Source of the DNA: JAXGXJ01 sp963816155 | GTDB lineage: Bacteria; Actinomycetota; Thermoleophilia; RBG-16-64-13 | DNA length: 64,000 nt | Reading direction: 5' to 3' | NCBI GenBank assembly: GCA_963816155.1 | Contig: CAWFJE010000005.1 | Span: 143,642 to 207,641 of the forward strand | Shown here: one piece after another, positions 60,874 to 64,000 of the stretch | Numbering within the stretch: position 1 is the first letter of the stretch | Layout of the letters: every line of letters begins with the position of its first letter | Translations under genes and position numbers: made by a program | The notes under the pieces: generated by a model | Seen by the model: the letters and a program-made list of their open reading frames with translations, nothing else | Databases searched by the model: none | Told to the model about the DNA's origin: nothing

Positions 60874-62559
60874 TCACGATGTGAGCCGCTCGACCTCCTC
60901 GGCGGTGGTGAGCCCCGCCAGCACCTTCAAGCGTCCGTCTTCGCGTAGGGTCTTCATCCCCGCGCCTCGAGCGTATTCACGCACCCGGTCCACATCGGGA
61001 TTGGCCAAGATCAGCTGCCGCAGCTCCCCGTCGACGGGCAGGACCTCGAATAGCCCCACTCTCCCCCGATAGCCGGTGTTGAAGCAGCTGCCGCATCCGG
61101 TAGCCCGCGGAACGACAGCTTCGCCCGAACCAAGGATGGCGAGTTCGGCCTTCGTCATCGAACTCGGGTCGACGGACACCATCTGCTTGCATCGCGAACA
61201 CAGCCGGCGCCCAAGCCTCTGTGCGACGACGCACACCAGGCTGGAGGAGATGAGGTACGGGGGAAGCCCCATCTCTGTCAGGCGGGTGACCGCTGAGGCG
61301 GCGTCGTTGGTGTGTAGCGTGGAAAGCACCAGATGGCCGGTGAGAGACGCCTCCGAAGCGATGAAGGCGGTCTCCTTGTCGCGTATCTCACCGATCATGA
61401 TGATATCCGGGTCGCCGCGCAGCAGCGAGCGGAGCGTGGAGGCGAACGTCAGCCCGATAAGGGGCCGGGTCTGGGACTGCAGGATACCGGGCATCACTCT
61501 CTCCACCGGATCCTCTACCGTATAGATCTTGACCTCCGGACGGTTCAACTCCTCGAGTCCCGCGTACAGGGTCGTGGACTTGCCCGCTCCCGTGGGGCCC
61601 GTGATCAGTACTTCTCCGAAGGGGCGTCGCAACGCTTCTCGGAACAGAGTCAGCTCCTGACCGCCCATCCCCAAGTCCTCGAGCGTGAGAGCCTGCGCGC
61701 TGACGTCCAGCAGGCGGACGGTCACGTTCTCACCGAACACGGTCGGGACGGTAGCGATGCGCAGATCCACCTGGCGGTCTTCAAGACGGAAGGTGGCCCT
61801 TCCATCCAGCGGAAGACGCCTCTCCGCTATGTCCATGTCTCCGATTATCTTCATGCGTGACACGACGCCGTCCTTGATGTCCCTATGCACCTCGGTCAGA
61901 CGATGAAGCATCCCGTCGACCCGCATACGTACCGCCATGTCCCCCTCACGGGGCTCGAAATGGACGTCCGAGGCCCCATGCCGGATCGCGGACGCCAGGA
62001 TGTCGTTGACCAGCGTCACCACACCCTCATATTGCGCCAACTCGCGGACACTGGGCCCTTCCTTCTTCTCCTCCGCTTCACCCAGGGAGCTCGCTTCCAG
62101 ACGCTTGCTCTGAGTGTAGGCTGCGTGCAAGGCTTCTTCGAAGGCGTCGAGACTGACCTGTACCGGAGTGACGTCCACCCCCGTGATCAGGCGCGCGTCG
62201 TCGATGGTGACGATGTCGGTCGCGTCCACCATGGCGAGCATGAGGGTACCCCGGTTGTTGAAGCGGATCGGTAGGACCCGCCGCGCGCGGCAGAACTGCT
62301 CTGACAGTAGGCCCATTGCCGCAGGGTCGTTGTTGATCTCGCGCAGAGCCGAGAGCACCCAAGTGCTTTGCCAGGCCAGCGCCGCCGCGATCTGGTCGGG
62401 GGTGGCGTAGCCCAACTCGGCGAGCGTCGCGCCCAGTCTAGCCCCTGTCTCTCGTTGATGGCGGAGGCTGTGTTCCAGCTGCTGCTCGGAGATCACCCCC
62501 TGCTCCACGAGGATATCGCCGAGACGGAGGACACCGTGCAGTTCCGCGACGTCCGACAT
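60874..62559 (-). CDS. Type II secretion/type IV pilus ATPase (GspE/PilB family)
   Basis: 561 aa. An N1/MshE-like domain (about 10-160: LGDILVEQGVISEQQLEHSL) precedes the motor. Walker A GPTGAGKST near 336, Asp box TVEDPVE, Walker B DIIMIGEIRD, His box STLHTNDA, and a zinc site CSRCKQ...CGSCFNTG near 475-510. All catalytic motifs present. It stands alone; no GspF, GspG or pilin genes are in the window, so its partners must be elsewhere. Confidence 0.93.
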   Translation of the reverse strand: MSDVAELHGVLRLGDILVEQGVISEQQLEHSLRHQRETGARLGATLAELGYATPDQIAAALAWQSTWVLSALREINNDPAAMGLLSEQFCRARRVLPIRFNNRGTLMLAMVDATDIVTIDDARLITGVDVTPVQVSLDAFEEALHAAYTQSKRLEASSLGEAEEKKEGPSVRELAQYEGVVTLVNDILASAIRHGASDVHFEPREGDMAVRMRVDGMLHRLTEVHRDIKDGVVSRMKIIGDMDIAERRLPLDGRATFRLEDRQVDLRIATVPTVFGENVTVRLLDVSAQALTLEDLGMGGQELTLFREALRRPFGEVLITGPTGAGKSTTLYAGLEELNRPEVKIYTVEDPVERVMPGILQSQTRPLIGLTFASTLRSLLRGDPDIIMIGEIRDKETAFIASEASLTGHLVLSTLHTNDAASAVTRLTEMGLPPYLISSSLVCVVAQRLGRRLCSRCKQMVSVDPSSMTKAELAILGSGEAVVPRATGCGSCFNTGYRGRVGLFEVLPVDGELRQLILANPDVDRVREYARGAGMKTLREDGRLKVLAGLTTAEEVERLTS

Positions 62560-62783
62560 CTATTCACCTTCCGTTCGCCATTGCGCCGACCGGCCCTCCG
62601 GTGCCCTGCGACCGGACTACCAGGGCGGAGCGGGCTTCAATGCTCTTGCTCAGTACGTATCGGCCCATCGTGCAGAATCCTCAATAGGGCGACGACCAGC
62701 GCGGGTGAGGTGACAAGCCTTGCCACGGGCGTGTGCCGTAGCTTGAGGGACCGGGCGCCGAGCCATCAACCTGGTAAGATATG

Positions 62784-62803
62784 CATCGATTGATCCATCG
62801 ATG
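62784..62803 (+). promoter_or_regulatory. Inverted-repeat operator of the toxin-antitoxin pair
   Basis: CATCGAT-TGATCC-ATCGATG, 7-bp perfect arms, ends 12 bases before the antitoxin ATG. A TAAGAT at 62775-62780 is a likely -10 box. Such repeats are the usual binding sites of Phd/YefM antitoxins for self-repression. Confidence 0.55.
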
Positions 62804-62815
62804 GAAGGATGTCAG

Positions 62816-63145
62816 ATGGAACGCATCCTCAACGCTACCGAGGCCCGCGTGCACTTCGGAGAGCTCCTGCGCCGTGTCAAGGATCACGATGAGACGGTGG
62901 TCGTCGAACGGGGGGGCGTGCCTCAGGCGGTGGTGCTCAGTGTCAGGTACTACGAACGTCTGGTGGCTCGGAGATCGACCGACCACTGGCGCGCACTCGC
63001 TGGGGCGGCCCATAGGCGCGTTCAAGAGGAACTCCGCGATGGGAACGCACCCTCCCCTGAGCAGTTGCTCCAGGAAGGGCGCGAGGAACGCGATCACCAA
63101 CTCAGCGCCGGGATGCCTATCGACGAGCAGCTCGGCAGTGAGTGA
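62816..63145 (+). CDS. Phd/YefM-family antitoxin
   Basis: 109 aa from ATG 62816 (MERILNATEARVHFGELLRR) with GGAAGGA upstream; the ATG at 62801 is less likely. The N-terminal DNA-binding Phd fold (about 1-60: LRRVKDHDETVVVERGGVPQAVVLSVRYYERL) and a C-terminal helix (60-109) that would neutralise the toxin. Its stop overlaps the toxin start by 8 bp. It represses the operon with the toxin and blocks the PIN nuclease. Confidence 0.88.
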   Translation: MERILNATEARVHFGELLRRVKDHDETVVVERGGVPQAVVLSVRYYERLVARRSTDHWRALAGAAHRRVQEELRDGNAPSPEQLLQEGREERDHQLSAGMPIDEQLGSE

Positions 63146-63605
63146 CCCAGCAACAAGTGGTCCCGGAACCGGGAACCCGGCGATCTGCGTTGATGCGAGC
63201 TTCGTCGCCCGTCTCTTCGTCGGACCCGACGATTCCCGGGCATGGACCCTGCTCGAAGGCTGGCTCGAGAATGACGCCCCCATCTACTCCCCCACGCTGC
63301 TCGTGTTCGAGCTCACCAACGTCTTCTGCCGCTATCATCGGGCGGGTTACCTGAGCCCTGCGACCACCGAACTCGTGCTGGATGCTGTGGCGGAGTTGCC
63401 TCTGAAGCTCGAGCACCACACTTCGCTCGTGAAACCGGCGCTACGCATCGCGGCGGCCCTCAGCCTCCCGGCGACATACGACGCCTACTACCTCGCTCTG
63501 GCCGAGAGATACGACGCCGATCTTTGGACGGCGGATCTGCGGCTGCAGACGGCGGCCGCCGGGCTCGGGGTGCGGGTGAAGGTATTGGGGAGGAACGCGG
63601 CTTGA
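63138..63605 (+). CDS. PIN-domain toxin (VapC family)
   Basis: 155 aa from GTG 63138, overlapping the antitoxin end by 8 bp; the frame is open upstream but runs antiparallel to nothing else known. PIN acidic set: Asp19 (ICVDASF), Glu58 (VFELTNV), Asp115 (TYDAYYLALAE), Asp133 (LWTADLRL). The first 14 residues (SDPATSGPGTGNPA) are extra to the family. A Mg-dependent RNase acting on tRNA or mRNA when not bound by the antitoxin. Confidence 0.9.
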   Translation: MSDPATSGPGTGNPAICVDASFVARLFVGPDDSRAWTLLEGWLENDAPIYSPTLLVFELTNVFCRYHRAGYLSPATTELVLDAVAELPLKLEHHTSLVKPALRIAAALSLPATYDAYYLALAERYDADLWTADLRLQTAAAGLGVRVKVLGRNAA

Positions 63606-63734
63606 TTCGGGTAGCGGAGCCTCCCGCGTACGTGTGCGCCGACAAACGCATCTGCAAGGCCGCGCGTCATCCGCTACAATCCTCGATGCGCTGGGTGGCC
63701 GAGTGCACAAGAAGCCATCCAGACGCGCCACTTT

Positions 63735-63824
<90 letters not shown>

Positions 63825-63856
63825 TATTGTCTCCCGCAACAAACCACGAAGCGACT

Positions 63857-63928
63857 CCCCAGCAAGGTCTGGGGGATTCCGAACCCGCGAGGGCGCGAGC
63901 GTCAGCGAGACAGTCCCTTTGGACTGTC
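63857..63928 (+). terminator. Two hairpins after tRNA-Ser(CGA)
   Basis: CCCCAG/CTGGGG (63857-63874) and GACAGTCC-CTTT-GGACTGTC (63909-63928, 8 bp perfect). Neither has a T run. From here to the window end no gene was recognised. Confidence 0.4.
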
Positions 63929-64000
63929 GAGCAGCGAGCGGTCCGAGCTGAGCCAGATGGCGAGACGAGGACGGCAGCTTGCGCAGCAAGATGCGCGAAT

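Overview
The window is a GC-rich bacterial chromosome segment. It fits an anaerobic or facultatively anaerobic, probably actinobacterial, lineage. The pointers are Tat/lipoprotein exports with Thr-rich stalks, corrinoid methyl-transfer genes, a biotin-dependent carboxylase, several Mo/W-type proteins, many 4Fe-4S proteins and mostly overlapping operons with frequent GTG starts. The taxonomic reading is inference; there is no rRNA or marker tree here.

Layout. 1-5.9 kb: 3' part of nicotinate phosphoribosyltransferase, a hotdog thioesterase, a frame-disrupted zinc-ribbon/CD225 membrane protein, tRNA-Ser(UGA), an AAA ATPase, and a class-III aminotransferase overlapping an SDR dehydrogenase. 6-10.9 kb: a complete leftward Liv-type ABC importer. 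11.3-14 kb: an exported Thr/Gly-rich protein with an OmpR-type two-component system. 14-23.5 kb: redox genes (ferredoxin-flavoredoxin-nitroreductase; two MFS carriers; an overlapping FAD oxidoreductase-molybdopterin oxidoreductase-4Fe-4S protein set with no membrane anchor). 23.6-33.8 kb: the most unusual block, in which two Tm-1-like (UPF0261) proteins flank a carboxyltransferase-biotin carrier protein and a biotin carboxylase, followed by UroD-type methyltransferase, corrinoid protein, a second UroD-type methyltransferase and a convergent QueG-like iron-sulfur protein.

33.9-41.5 kb: DUF4389 membrane protein, FKBP isomerase, a YedY-like Mo oxidoreductase with its cytochrome b partner, MFS carrier, UvrD-like helicase, TatA and a Mop molybdate-binding protein. 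41.6-45.6 kb: tRNA-Ser(GCU), then tRNA-Arg(ACG), whose 3' half is duplicated exactly (45 bp) at 45551, bounding a decayed island with an integrase remnant and two exported proteins. 46-56 kb: a large secreted protein, a fluoride riboswitch with CrcB, a tungstate/molybdate ABC importer, and three differently anchored surface proteins that share one molybdopterin-oxidoreductase-like fold. A strong promoter then drives a likely free-standing structured RNA. 56-64 kb: small membrane proteins, a quinone-oxidoreductase-like protein, TadA, an MBL-fold hydrolase, a cation-efflux protein, a lone PilB/GspE ATPase, a Phd/VapC-type toxin-antitoxin pair and tRNA-Ser(CGA).

Two themes link the window: Mo/W oxyanion handling (importer, storage, enzymes, surface paralogues, Tat export) and corrinoid/biotin one-carbon chemistry. 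Five otherwise good genes each look disrupted by one extra base, so the sequence may carry systematic single-base insertion errors, or these genes are really broken.
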